Below, piece after piece: positions 23,101-35,800 of a stretch of DNA of 64,000 bases (its first letter is position 1; every line of letters begins with the position of its first letter). Source of the DNA: Diplosphaera chodatii (lineage: Eukaryota; Chlorophyta; Trebouxiophyceae; Prasiolales; Stichococcaceae); contig JAALGY010000015.1 in NCBI GenBank assembly GCA_032358165.1, positions 2,170,001 through 2,234,000 of the forward strand. Direction: 5' to 3'. The translations under genes and the position numbers were made by a program. The notes below the pieces were generated by a model. The model had not been told where the DNA came from. It did no database searches and saw nothing but the letters and a program-made list of their open reading frames with translations.

Positions 23101-26100
23101 CGCCGCCACCGCCCAGGCGGCTACTCGCTGCCGGCGTGGCTGCCCTGCTCTGAGGCCGAGACGCTGCAAGCAGACAGACGGGCATGTCAATGTTGGACTG
23201 ACGGTGGTGCACAGGCGCCATCTGACAGATCATGGTATGGCAACCTACTTGGCTGTGGACGTGCACAAGCCCACTGATCACCTGCAAGGGGAGAGCCGTA
23301 GCCCAGGTCCATGAGCGCCTGGCGCGTTGCCGCGTCCATGCCGCCTATGACCGGCCCGGCAAATCCCCCAGCCTCTGCGCCTCCCCTGCCCGCCATCACC
23401 CGCCGCACATCCTCCGCTGTCACCTCCTGCAGTTTAGTAATCCAGATCAGCAATGTGCCGTCAACATGCCTCGTCAGTGTGCGGAAGATGCAAGCATCTT
23501 TGGGGCCTCGCGACCTGGGTCTCACCCTGCTGGGGGCCGCTAGTCCGGAGGGTGGCACCCGGAGTGGGGCCTCGGCCTGCAGCGTGGCCGCCGTGCGCTG
23601 TGCTGCACGCGCTGCGGCTGGGTGCTCTTCGGCCTGCCGCTGCCGCTTTGCAGGCACTGACGCCGGCGACGGCTCAGGCGACACGCTGTTGGGCCGCTTG
23701 CCAGGACCTGCACAGATTGCTATAAACACCGTCATGCGCTGGGCACTATTGTGAAGCATGTTCAGTCAAGAGGTAACAGGCACGGAAACATACATCTGCT
23801 GACATTGCTGATACACGCTGCAGGTGGACATTGTATGTACGGTCTTCGATTTAACAGTCTTGCAGATCGGAGACATCATCACTGATGAACAGGGCCGGGT
23901 GCAGTGCGCACCAGGTGAAGGCGACATTGTTGCTTGCATGCGCTGGGCGATGTGCAGAGCACGTGCAGCACGCCGGCTGCTGAGGCGCAATGCCTGCGGC
24001 CTGCAGTTTTGGCAGCAGCATCTGACAGCCTGAAAACATTTGCCAGCTGGTTGCAGCAGGCAGACTCAGCATCGCAGGTAACAGCAAGGTAGGGTCTGAG
24101 TTGTTGGGTTAACCCACACTCAGCCGCCTGCTACACAGCATGTGGTACACAGTGGCTCTGCTGCCAATGCAACTCCGATTGCAGCTGTGTGAAACCGGGC
24201 GGACCTGCTCTGCGGGCTAGCAGGGCTGCTGAAGGCGCCACCCAGCGACCCCGGAGATGCTGACATTGGCGCCCTGCACAAGGAGCATCAACAAGCTGAT
24301 GGCGTGGCGTCATCCACCCATGTGGACAGGTCGACTGAACGAAAATTGCTTCAACAAGAGGCGGCTGTAAAACGGCGCCTTGCCCTGCACCTGCGTCATT
24401 GAGGGCAACAACAAAGTTGCCGCACGGCTTGCGTGACAGGGCTGACCTGACGGCCCGCGACTTGCGGGCAGAGCGCCGCATGCTCTCGCCGATGCCGGCG
24501 CTGGCCTCCGGGCTGAGCATCCCGTCTGCATCCTGTGCCAGGCCCCCTTCTGGGATCGGCGACGGCTGAGCTGCTGCTGAGGCATGCTGCCGGGCCGTCT
24601 GCACACCAGATGCGCTGCTGCCAAGCGTTGTTCTGAACTGCATTGGGTTTGACGCTGCAGACCCTGCAACGCAGGAAGGGCATTCTTGCAGCATTTGGGT
24701 GCGACACGTGGGTGCGACTTGACTGCAGTCAAATCACAGATTGCCATCTCACGATAGCAAAAGGAGGCCTGCGAGGGCTGTGCAATGCTGATAGAGAGCA
24801 TTGGAAGGACAGCGGGTGTGACCTGCGGGCACCGCTGCCGTGGCAGCGGTGGCGGCCGCAGCGCTGGGCTGCGCCCGCCTCTCGCCAGCGCGCCGCTTCA
24901 GCGTGCTGTGCCAGTGGTTCTTGATCGCGTTGTCGGTGCGCCCGGGCAGGTGCTTCGCGATCGCCGCCCAGGAGTTGCCGAACTGCGCGTGCGCCGCCAG
25001 CAGTGCCTCGTCCTCGTCCGGCGTCCAGTCCCCCCGGTTGATGCTGGGGTCCAGGTGGTTGTGCCACCTGAAGGACGAACACCATCGGCATAGACATACG
25101 GTAAGCATATACAGGGCATGGAAATGCGCGTTCAACGAAGTGGACTGCACTACGGCGGGCAGCTGTCAGGGCACCATAAATATCTCACCGCTCACGGCAC
25201 TGCTTGCCAATGCGCCCAGGCAGCTCTGCAGCGATCTGTGACCAGTGCTTGGCGCCAAACTGACCGACTAGTTCGACGATCAGCTCGTCCTCCTGCGATA
25301 GCAGGGTTGCAGCAGTGGGTGTTGCGACCGCCAAGCGCGCACTGATCCAAGTCACGCCCGCTGTGCATGAGTGAGCAAGCTGCAACGGCGGGCAAGCGGC
25401 AGACGAATGCCAACACGGCTTAGCAATGCAGTGTGGGCTGTCACCTCGGGCGTCCAGGGCCCCTTCACCAGGTCCGGGTTCAGCACCTTCTGCCACCTGT
25501 GCAGGCACTGAACATCGGTGCGCCCCGCGAAGTAGTCCGCCACCTGTTTCCAGTTCTTGCCGTCGTGCAGCTGCACCGCCCGCCGCAGCACTTCGTCCTG
25601 CACGAGCGGGCATGGTCAGGGGCGGTCAGCCCAGCTACCAAATTGGGATGCACAGCAAATCAAGGCACGGGGTCCCGAGCTGGATCGCTGGGGCGTCCGC
25701 ACCCGACGTCGCCGCGCAGACGCTCAGCAGGCAACGACATGCAGCGACGTGAAGCATGCGCAGCTGCGTTAGACATATTACAAACACGGCAATGGTGTGA
25801 CACCGTCACACAACCACCCCAGGCACTGGTCGCATAAAGCGGTGTCCCGCAGACCGTGACGGCCTTGGGCCTCCACTGGAAGGTGCTCATGCCAACGCTG
25901 CCTCAAAGACCGATGATCAAGGCGGCGCTGGCGGCGGTGCCTTTGTGTCTTTGTGGCTTTCGAAATCAAACACTCGTCAGCACCAATCCGCCGCTCTTCT
26001 GTGTGAAGCCTAGCCAGAGGCTCACACGCCCGCTGAAAGCTGCAGCCTGTCTTGCTGTGCGAACACGCTCGAGCCCCGCTGCGTCAGTTGGCCCTGATAC

Positions 26101-26541
26101 ATGCGTCCGCTCTCGAACGACACGACCCAAGACGAAACGATCTGGCGCTACATCGGCTGCAGTCGCGGTACGGCACTCATGCCACCGCCCATTCAGCCTT
26201 GCAGCCATGCGCTCAAGGCCAAGGTAAGCACGGCGGGCGCCGCGGCGGCCCCCGCAGAACATGCACAATAAATGTCAGCAGAGGGGGAACAGCCTGCCCA
26301 CCTCCTCCACCGTCCACCCGCCAGCGCCAGACTTTCGTTTTGGCGCACCGGTCTTCCTGTCAGCAACATCAACGCGCGGTGATCACCCTGCGGGCTTGCT
26401 GAGCAGGCTTGCAGGGATGAGAGCATGGGATGGGCACACAGTCCCGCACCCGTGCACGGGCGGCAGGCGACTGAGAGCCTCCGCGGACGACGGACTTGAC
26501 ACCGCCGGCTGCGCCACGGCTCTCCTGGGCCGGGCCGACAT
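20166..26541 (-). CDS. MYB3R: Three-repeat MYB transcription factor (R1R2R3, MYB3R-type)
   Basis: Nuclear DNA-binding protein of the c-Myb/MYB3R group; plant members control G2/M and quiescence genes. The start at 26541 opens a short Ser/Arg/Pro-rich leader. It splices in phase to [18 protein letters not shown] and on to complete repeats. R1 has GGWT...NWKQVAD...[11 protein letters not shown]2 has KGPWTPEEDE...[12 protein letters not shown]...QCRERW, and R3 has [10 protein letters not shown]...[12 protein letters not shown]...IKNHW. All helix tryptophans are present. The R2 exon joins the R3 exon inside the arginine before WHNHL (25190 to 25087). The long C-terminal part, spread over at least seven exons from about 24690 to 20166, is disordered and rich in Ala, Gln, Pro and Ser. 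It contains [21 protein letters not shown] and [22 protein letters not shown] segments. Borders in the C-terminal half are approximate, and the last exon (to TAA at 20166) is the least sure. Confidence 0.92.
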
Positions 26542-26843
26542 GCCTGCCGTCGCGGTGCGCGTTGTATAGTATGATCGCTGTTCAAATTGGAATGTAAACG
26601 TTGGCCGGTGTAGGGTTTGCAGGCAAGCAGGTGGGCTGAAGCCACGGTCAGACCGATGGATCATGAGTTGGCCTTTGTTTAGCTGCGACATGACCTGAGC
26701 ACCCGTTAGTGTGCAGTCGTACTGCTGCAAGCCCAAGCGATCCTCGTACCGCTGCACATCGTGACAGTGTAGGCCGGTGCGCAGCAGCGGCAACATAACT
26801 CTGCAGCACTGATCGGGGTTGATCTGGTGTCCGGACACCGACG
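26542..26843. promoter_or_regulatory. Compact divergent promoter region, MYB3R / DHQ-SDH
   Basis: Only 302 bp separate the two start codons, which point away from each other. Both promoters and 5' UTRs must fit here or overlap. No specific binding site can be called with confidence. Confidence 0.5.
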
Positions 26844-29770
26844 ATGGCGCCTACGACGCAGATTTGTGCATCGCTGGATGCCACAACTCTCAGTGAGGCT
26901 GCGGAGCAACTGAAGAGGGCGGAGGCAGCGGGTGCAGATTTGGCGGAGCTGCGTCTGGATCTCCTGGGCAGGGACTTCGATCCGAAGAAGGACCTGCGGC
27001 AGCTGACGACCGCCTCCAGTCTGCCTCTGATCGTTTCCTGCCACCCTACCTCCACCGGGTGCGCAGCAATTGCAAGGACCTGCCGATGACATATCGCCCG
27101 CCATGCATGCTTCGTGCAGCGTCGAGTGTCGAGCTTGGGGATGCAGGGGCGCGTTCGATGGTGACGACACGCAGAGGCTGTCGCTGCTGAAGGCCGCCGC
27201 CCAGCAGGGCGTTCGCTACATCGATGTGGACCTCGATGCTGCCGAGTCTTTCCTCGCTGGTACGCGCCATGATCATGATGCTCTGCACTCACTGCGTGAA
27301 GAAGGCCATCAGGCCACATGCAGTGCAAGTCTCCAACGTGCATGTCCCCGTCCTCACAGGTGATCAGCTGCCAGAAGGCACCGATGTCATCGTGACGCAC
27401 TACAGCCTTGACGGTACGCCAGGCGATGATGAGCTGCGGCAGGTGGCAAAGCGGCTGCAGGGCGCGGGCGGCAGCGTGGCGCGGATCGTCACGACGGCCA
27501 CCGACGTCACAGACAGCCTGCGCCTGCTGGCGCTGCTTCGTGAGCACGCCGGTAAGTGTTTTCAAGACGTGGAATGCAGCATCCTGGCCTGTGTGTGCCA
27601 TGACCAGCAGCATGTCGTGCCACATGCTGATGCAGTCGTTCATGTTGCTGCAGATGCACAGGTACCCATGGCTGTGCTGGCCATGGGTTTCCATGGTCTT
27701 CCGACCCGTGTGCTTGCTCCCAAGTATGGTGGCTGCATGACTTTTGGCGCGGTGGAGAAGAAAGTGCCAGGTGGGCAGCAGAAATGTATCGTACGACCCA
27801 ATTGAGGCTGGTAGCACTATGCTCTCGTCTGCCGTTGCCTGCGTGAAGCCTGAGCTGTAGCACGAGCAGCATGTCCACAGTCATCCTAGGCCGTGTGCTC
27901 TGGTCCCACGCAGCTGAAGTCTCGGTCAGGCAGCTGATTGAGGAGTATCGGCTGCGCAACCAAACCACAGAAACCAAGGTGAGTGTGTGTGTAGCTTGGT
28001 GCGGAACTGCGGAAGTCTGGCAGACTGGGTGGTATACTGCTGGCATGGGATGATGGGTCGCTATAGACTTGCTTGGACCTTCACGCTCTGCAGATATTTG
28101 GGATTGTGGGCACCAATGTCGCGCCAGGTGATTCAGAACCCTGCAATTGATGGCAGCACTCACCTGTTATAATGGCACAGCTCGTGGTCACCATACCAGA
28201 AACCAGCCATTTAAGCTTGCTTCGTCTTATGTCACACTAGACAGGAACTACATTGCGCACAACGCTGCGTATGAGGCCGTTGGCTTGAAGGCCGTGTACC
28301 TGGCATACATGACAGAAAACTTTGCGCCATTCCTGAAAGCAGCCACGCAGCACCAGTTTGCAGGCTTCAGCGTTACAATGCCCTTCAAGGTGGGTGTTTT
28401 TACACCATCACCATCACCAGCATGCACGTACGTAACCATGTTGGACTCCCTCTTCAGCTGGCAGAGTCAGCAGGTTGTACCAACACCTGACTGGGTGGTC
28501 ATTGGTTACTTGGGTGCTGGGCTGGCAGGGTCTGGCGCTGGCAGCTGCAGATGAGAAGGACGACATTGCAAAGGACATCGGCGCGGCAAACACCATGGTG
28601 TGGCGGTCCCAGGGTGGCTACAAGGCGCTCAACACCGACTGGGTCGGCGTCAAGGTCGCCGTCGAGAAGAGCCTCGGCAGCGGAGACGGTAGGCTCGGCT
28701 GCATGCAGTGCTCGTTCAGTTTTACTTTGAATGTCATGCATCCGCAGCACCGTATTTACCATCGCCAGCCGTCCGTCTTGAAAGTGCTGCCCTGCATGGT
28801 CAGGTGCTGTGTGCCAGTGTGTGGTCCAGCCTTGACTTGCCCTGTGCAGGTGCGCCCCTGTCGCTTGCGGGCAAAAAGGTGCTGGTGGTGGGCACTGGCG
28901 GGGCTGGTCAAGCAGTCGCCTACTACGCAGCCCAGGCTGGCGCCCAGGCAGGATGCTGCATCCAGCTGACGACTTCCACTGTCCATGGCTGCCCATTGCT
29001 GCTCTCACGAAACCACACGGCTATTGATGTGCAGCCACTTGAGGGGCCACTGCGGTTCGTGCACTGCAGGTGCTGGTTGCGGACGTGCTGACAGAAAAGG
29101 CGCAGCAGCTGGCAGAGAGCCTTGGCAAGGGCACGTCGGTTGTATCTGTGGACGACGTCAATGCAGGTGCGCTGCCTGTGTCAGGCTACTAACCTGTGAC
29201 CACAGTTGCTGACTCAGATCGATGGGGAGAGCATGCATTGGGCATGAGCGGACGAGTTTGACATTTCAGGACAGCTGGAAGTTGACATACTTGCCAACGC
29301 CTCCCCAATTGGCATGTCGCCCCATGTCGATGACATGGCTGTCACCAAGGAGGCGATCTCCAAGGCGAAGCTCGCCTTTGACGCCATCTACACGCCCCCT
29401 GTGACGAAACTGCTGAAGGTGTGCAGCTGTCAGCCTTGTTTGGGCGTTGTCGGGTTGAGCTGCGGCTGGCTTGTCTCATGCAAGTGGGAAACATAATATT
29501 GGTGTGCTCCGCAGACTGCGGAGGAGATGGGCATTCCCACATCCAGCGGCTTTGACATGTTTGTCGGTATGGACTGCTTGCTGAGAAACACACACACCAC
29601 TGCGTGAACGATCTTTGATATTTGATCTATGTGCATGATGCTATACGTGCTGCGACCGAAGCCTCACTATGTGCACTGTAGGACAAGCCGCCTATCAGTT
29701 CAAGCTGTTCACCGGCCTGGAGGATGACATGGCTGACACGATGCGGCAGGCAGTCCTACCCACACTGTGA
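26844..29770 (+). CDS. Bifunctional 3-dehydroquinate dehydratase/shikimate dehydrogenase-like protein with altered active sites
   Basis: Fusion of a type I dehydroquinate dehydratase and a shikimate dehydrogenase, as in plants. Thirteen exons join in phase: 26844-27058, 27147-27259, 27360-27551, 27654-27770, 27914-27978, 28094-28127, 28241-28389, 28529-28688, 28850-28947, 29070-29166, 29270-29418, 29515-29566, 29682-29770. They give 509 residues. Dehydratase part: glutamate (AELRLD) and histidine (VIVTHYS) are present. The Schiff-base lysine is replaced by arginine (SVARIVTTA, codon 27482-27484), and the SAPGQ-like loop is absent (KKVPAEVS). Dehydrogenase part: the HSxSP motif reads PDRNY, while SVTMPFK, GAANTMV, LNTDWVG, the NADP loop VGTGGAGQA, NASPIGM and GFDMFVGQAAYQ are kept. 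No plastid transit peptide precedes the first domain. The intron after 28947 starts with GC. It may be a non-canonical paralogue. Confidence 0.93.
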
Positions 29771-30285
29771 GCATGCTTCAGGTTCAAGAGCGGCTGAACT
29801 ATTTATTGGACAGCATCATGGACATAGGGCAGACGACATGACTTCCATATTGCCAATGTTGGGTGTTGAATAATTGGTTTGGTGCATCCCGTACATAGTT
29901 GCCCGTACGTAATTGCCGCACTAATCTCGCCATCGGTGAGCACTCAACATTGCATCGATTGATTATGGTGGTTGATTGAGCACATGAGCAGACACCCTTC
30001 TGTACAAGTGTGCAACAGTGTGAGAGCGACTCCGCAGCGCTGCTCTCGCTCTCCACTCAGCCTCTCAGTTTGTTGCAACTCGAGTGCATGTTGGCGCGCT
30101 CGAGACTAGAGTGGTACTCTCGAAACTCATGCGCGGTTTTGTTTGGTCCCTTGCCTGCAAGCCGTCGATTGAACGTCTTTACCGTTCGTCATGTCGATCA
30201 ACCGCTAGATCAGTTCACGTAGCAGTGAGGTTGAACTGCGGCATGGGGTATGTGCCGCGGCAATGACTGAGGCCGCGCAGGCAGC
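29771..30285. other. Intergenic region, DHQ-SDH / LCMT1
   Basis: About 515 bp between a stop and the next start on the same strand. No supported gene. Composition becomes more AT-rich, fitting 3' UTR plus promoter. Confidence 0.5.
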
Positions 30286-32619
30286 ATGGCGACCCCGTGG
30301 TCGGACGATGCCGTCCGTGGCACCAACATGGATGCGCAGATCAGCAAACTGTGAGAGAGCTTGGAAAGCAAGCAGCTGTGCGTCTGCCGTCGAAGGATGC
30401 CCTCCATGCAAGCCAGGTTGTGTGGCTACGTCAGTACAGTAATGACTGTCAGTGTTTGATACACAGATCATGTGTTGAGCTAGGCTACTTCCAGGATGAC
30501 TTCGTGCGCCACTTCGTCCGGCGCACACAGCGGCGCCCGCCTCTGATCAACCGTGGTATGGCCATGCAATGCTCCACACAGTAGGCTCATTCAGCATGCT
30601 GAATGGATGGTTCTGTAGGTGCTCGGGGCCCTGGCAACGGGGAGGCCTGCCCACCATGGAGCGAGCAGTTGCGGGTGCGATGCAGGGTACTACTCCAGGA
30701 CGGCGGCGCTGCGGGGCATCCTGGCGCAGTTTATGGAGGCGGCAGGGCAGGGCAGCCGCGCACGGCAGGTGGTGTCGCTGGGTGCCGGCTTCGACACCAA
30801 CTGGATGCACATGAAGGTGGGGAGGGCGAACCGCTCACGTGCAACCAGCAATCATGCCCCGGGCACACTGAGGCAACCAGCACATCGAGCTGTTGTGAGG
30901 CCATTGCTGCCTGCAATGCACTGACTGGGCTGTCACATGCCACAGGCCGCTGGCATGGCGCCAGAGAGGTACATTGAGGTCGACTTCAGGGAGGTAAGCT
31001 AAACATCGAATTTGAGCACATCATGCACTCGCAAGGAAGGAAGGGGTCTATCCGCGCTGTGTTCCTTTTGCCGCGTGGCTTTGGGGCTGTGCGATGACCC
31101 TGCTCAGCAAAATGACACAGCATCATGACAAGCAGTCAGTGTAACACTGGGTGGCTGCGGATGCACAGGTGACGGCACAGAAGGCATTCATCATGCGTGG
31201 CACTGAGGCCATCGCCCAGCTCGTGGATCCACAGGCTGTCGTGGATCTAGGTGCAGTACTGACGTCAACCAGTGCCCCACCGCTGGACACTAAAGGGTGG
31301 CGTTCAGCCGCGTGTTTGCATACTGCTTTGGCGCACGCAGTTGCACACTCTAAACAGTGTAGGTGACGGCAGTGGCCAATGAGCCCCTGCACAACTCTAC
31401 CTTGCTGGCTCTTACGACCATGACCCGAACTGGCGGTTGCGCTGCAGACGCCGGCAGCATTGTGTCAGAAGGATACTCGTTGCAGCCGGCAGATCTACGA
31501 GATGCGGAACAGCTGAGGCATGCACTGCTCGCTGCTGGTCTGCAGACGGAGGTCTGCCTGCAGTTTGACACAGTGACATCCTTATGCATGTGGCCAGTGA
31601 TTGCTGGCATGCATGCTGACACCTTGTAGCCCGCAAGCTCAGGCACCACCCGGCATGTGCAGGCACCCACGCTGGTGCTTGCAGAGTGTGTCCTGGTCTA
31701 CCTCGATGCCGCGGAAGCTGCAGCAGTGGTTGCTATTCTTGGGTCGCTACTGCCCAATGCAGTGTTCGCAGTGTATGAACAGGTAACGAGCAAAGCGCTG
31801 GTTGAGCGCGTCAAGTCAGCTGTGCTTTGCATGAGCTCGCATATCCATGCCTTACCCCCGCAGCTTGGCACTGTTGATGCTGCAGATCAAGCCAGACGAT
31901 GCGTTTGGACAGCAAATGCTGCGCAACCTCCAGGTGCATAACAGCCCTACACATGCCTACCGGAAGCCTCTGCTTGTTTGCAGGTGAGCCACCATGCTAC
32001 TCAACGTTCAACCAGCACAAGAATGCAAAATCTGGGTTTATAACAGGGGCGGGGGTGCCCACTGCGGGGCTTGCATGCAACACCAGACCTAGAGTCCCAG
32101 TGCCGCCGCTTCACGGACAACGGTTGGGCGCGGGCCGATGCCCGGGACATGGCCACGGTGTACCGCAGCCATCTAGACCCTGCAGACCGACGAAGGTGGC
32201 CATGGTACCCCATTGGACAGGGCTGCATTGCTGACAACTGTACACGATGTCTGCTGTACTGCTGCCGGTCACCTGCAAGCCATTGGCTGCACTGCATTGG
32301 AAACAGTAATAAACATGGGCTCTCGGCCTACAGAGCAGAGCGCTTGGAGATCTTTGATGAGTTCGAGGAGTGGAACATGATCCAGGTACATGTCATGTGG
32401 ACGGTGTTCTGTATGCAACCGTGCTGACTGCCTGGTGCAGCCATGTCACATGAAGGGTGCTTCTGCTTAACAGTGTGCGTCTGCCCGTGACCGCAGGAGC
32501 ACTACTGCATTGCGCTAGGCATCAACGATAAAGATGGCTTGTTTGCCACCTTTGCATTTCACCAGACAAAACCGGAGGTACTCAGACTGCCAGGCGGCAA
32601 GGAGGTCGCTTTGCACTGA
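30286..32619 (+). CDS. LCMT1: Leucine carboxyl methyltransferase 1 (PP2A methyltransferase)
   Basis: SAM-dependent enzyme that methylates the C-terminal leucine carboxylate of the PP2A catalytic subunit, steering holoenzyme assembly. Eleven exons join in phase: 30286-30350, 30467-30555, 30686-30816, 30946-30993, 31169-31250, 31469-31551, 31663-31782, 31886-31933, 32047-32195, 32334-32385, 32497-32619. They give 329 residues (human LCMT1 is 334). Motifs: DDAVRGTNMDAQISK, GYFQDDFVRHFV, PLINRGYYSR, VVSLGAGFDTNW (SAM motif I), DLRDAEQL, LVLAECVLVYL, VYEQ, DAFGQQML, NGWARADARDM, RLEIFDEFEEW, HYCIALGIN. The start was chosen because it begins just before the conserved VRGTN block; an overlapping ATG at 30264 is in another frame. 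Convergent with the next gene. Confidence 0.96.
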
Positions 32620-32864
32620 CCGGGCCAGCAGCAGCTGCTGTTGTGCACGTCACAGCAGGTCAACTAGTGTATGTGTCAACATTCCTTGTGCACGGACGTC
32701 TGAGGGTATGCGAAGCTCAATATACATAGTGCGGTTATACCAAAAGTGAGATAAGGTTGGCGGCGTAGGTACAGAACATGGTACAGATTGTGTTGCACTA
32801 TCCAGAGTCAACCCCACGTCGTGTTCACAAATACTGCACAATCCCTCAGCAGGCTGCAGTAGCC
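32620..32864. other. Convergent intergenic region, LCMT1 / MMSDH
   Basis: 245 bp between converging stops; nothing beyond expected 3' UTRs. Confidence 0.5.
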
Positions 32865-35800
32865 TCACGGCCCAGACCGCACGTTTGGCGCTGTAGCTGC
32901 CCCAACGCCGTCCAGACCAGATGCACGCCCGCCCGCAATGTCGTCCAAGTCCTTCCAGTTGGTGGTCACGGTCTTCGGCTGCAAGATGCATAACAAACGT
33001 TGCATCAGTATAGATGCGCCAGCCATGTACAATGGGAACGCGCGGATGTGCACTGGTAATTGCACCGCACATGCAATGGTGAACTCACCACGGCTGCTGT
33101 GCATGCTACCAACGTGACACATTTCCATTACCTGCGTAAAGAAGTGGACGCCGGCCTTGCCGTACATGTGCAGGTCGCCGCCAAAGGATCCCCTCCACCC
33201 TGCAGGTGAAGTGAATGTCTCAACACCAGCAGCGCTGATGCAGCACCATGCATACACACGACTCAAGTTGTTGACATCAACAGAAGGAAGGGCAGACCTG
33301 TAAATGAGAAGAATCTGCACAGCAACAGCACCCTCATGTTAATGCAGGCACGCTGCAGTTTACATCTAGCAACACCAGCAGTGAACAGGACAAGGGAGCA
33401 GAACAGCATGTCGAAAAGCGCTTACGGCAGTGGCACAGGGATCGGCACATTGATGCCCACCATGCCCACGTCCACCTCTGATTGGAACCTGCAAGCAAGG
33501 AATGCTTCTGCATCTCACACCAGACTGCTCTCGAAGTCGCAGAGTGGATCCTGTGTAGGCGTGCCGTGCTGGGCATTTCAGCATCTGCTGGTCATGGTTG
33601 GCGGGTACCTATCAGAGCGCCCGTGTCTCGATGCATGTGAGTGTCGACGCAGGAAGCAGAGGGACTGGCAACATGCTGCGGTTGCGATCAGGGCATGTGG
33701 GAGCGCACTTCCGGGCGGCTGCGCCGGAGCGGGTGAAGATCGCCGTGCCATTGCCGTGCTCGTTGGCATTGACGACTGCCAGCGCCTCATCCAGAGAGTC
33801 CACCTGCACGCGAGCAGCTGGCTCTGTGTTGACGATGGCGGTGCGGTGCAGCAGCATGGCTCACACAACCAGCACTGCTGGGGAGTGCAAAGCGTCAAGC
33901 CGCTGCATGGTGCACTGCATACACGAGTCAGCGTGTGGTCAGTGTGGTCACTCATGGTCAGCCAAAACGATCAGGCCTGGCTTGGTATGAGACGAGAAGT
34001 GCACACCTCCAGACAGACCAGCACCGGCCCAAAGATCTCCTGCAGGTAGCACTGCATGTGCGGCTTCACGCCGGCGATGATGGTCGGTCCCACGAAGTTG
34101 CCGCTCTCATAGCCGGGCACACTGACGCCCCGTCCGTCCAGCAGCACCTCGGCACCCTGCCGCCATGATGTTTCATACCTCAGCGACGATGTTTCTGGAA
34201 TGGATGGCTTACGCGCAGCCGACAAGCCGTCACACTCGTGGCATGCCTTACGTGTGACACGTCGTGTTCTGCTGTCTCAAGCACTACCTACAGCACTGCA
34301 TATTGCCACCTCATGCACTGCTCTGCTGCTGCGTGCGCGCTAGACAGGCTGCAACGCTGACGTCTGGTGTGCATGCTAAAACGACCTAAGGTTTCTCATC
34401 ACCAGGGACGCACCTCATCTATTGCTGACTGAATGAGGCTCTCCACGCGCTGCTTGGCTGCCGGCGAGATGAGCGGGCCCACATCTGCCCCCTGCTCATG
34501 CCCCGCGTTCACCTGGAGGTTTGGCAGTCTTGCTTGAAGTGGCTTATTTTTCCATAAATAAATGTCACAATTTGGTTGCGAAGTGATTTGCAGGTATACC
34601 TTCAGGCTCTTGGCCTTGGCGATGAGGGCGTCCTTCCAGGGGCCAATGCCGCCGACCAGGACTGCTGCTGAGATTGCCATGCACCGTTGCCCTGTGACCC
34701 ACCAAACATGCTCCTCTAGCCAGCTCTGCTGGTCATACAGTGGCTGTTCACAACGAGAACATCAATGTGGCAAAACAGGGCGATAGATCCTGTGGACTCG
34801 TCACTGTGCTTGCCTGCCGCGCCAAAGGCAGCCCCAGCCAGCGCATTCACGGCCGCCTCATGGTGTGCATCCGGCATAACCACCGCGTGGTTCTTGGCGC
34901 CCATGTTTGCCTGCAATACACAAGTCACCACCGACCATTTGCCAGGGTTGAAGGGGTGAAAGCCGGCGCTCATTTCAGGCTATGAGCACATGACCTGCGT
35001 CAGGGGATGGCGCCTCGACACATGACGCTCAGGTGCAGGACCGAAGCTGTCGAGGGTGAAGGCGTGGTTCCTGAAGTGTGCAGCCGCGCACCTGGATGCG
35101 CTTGCCGTGGGTGGTGCCGCGCTGCAGGACGTGGCGCCCCGCGGCGTTGGACCCCACGAAGGCGACCGCCCTGATGTCCGGGTGGTCCAGTATGCGGTTG
35201 ACGGTGGGCGCCGTGCCGTGCACTGCAGCTCGGAGATCAGGTCGTTGCGCGCAGGAGGTCTTTCTCACGAAGAGAGTCCGTCTCAGGCTGGCATCGAATG
35301 GATGTGCATCCAGTTCCACTTCGCCGTGCGATGGCAGTGTCAAGCATCTGCTCTGACCCTTGGCAGCCCGGGCAGCATAGCCAGCTGGGGCCAGGGCAAT
35401 CTTATGTGGGAGGCCAGCAGCCGCTTGGCGCGGCTCACCAATGTTGAGCACGCCGTCGGGCAGGCCCGCCTCCTGCGCCAGGCGCGCCAGCATGACGGCC
35501 GCGCCCGGGTCCTGCTCCGAGGGCTTCAGCACAAAGGTGTTGCCGGCCGTCACCGCCGGCGGCCACATCCACAGCGGCACCATCGCGGGGAAGTTGAAGG
35601 GGCAGATGCCTGCCACCACCTGCGGTCAACTACGGCGCTGTCAGTGTACTAGGATGCCTGCCGTGCTTTCTGAGCACCAACCACCGCCCACAGTCTCCAT
35701 TCTCTCCAGCGAGCGGCGGGGCCATCAAGTCCTGGCGGATGCTCTGCATTGGGTGCATCGCCCTGTCTGCGCTCTGCAACTCCTGGTAAGCTTGTTGGCA

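Noticed and set aside
28128..28240. Possible missed micro-exon restoring an HSxSP motif in DHQ-SDH
   Set aside because: The intron was read in all frames and no such motif is encoded; the direct join also has exactly the family's length.
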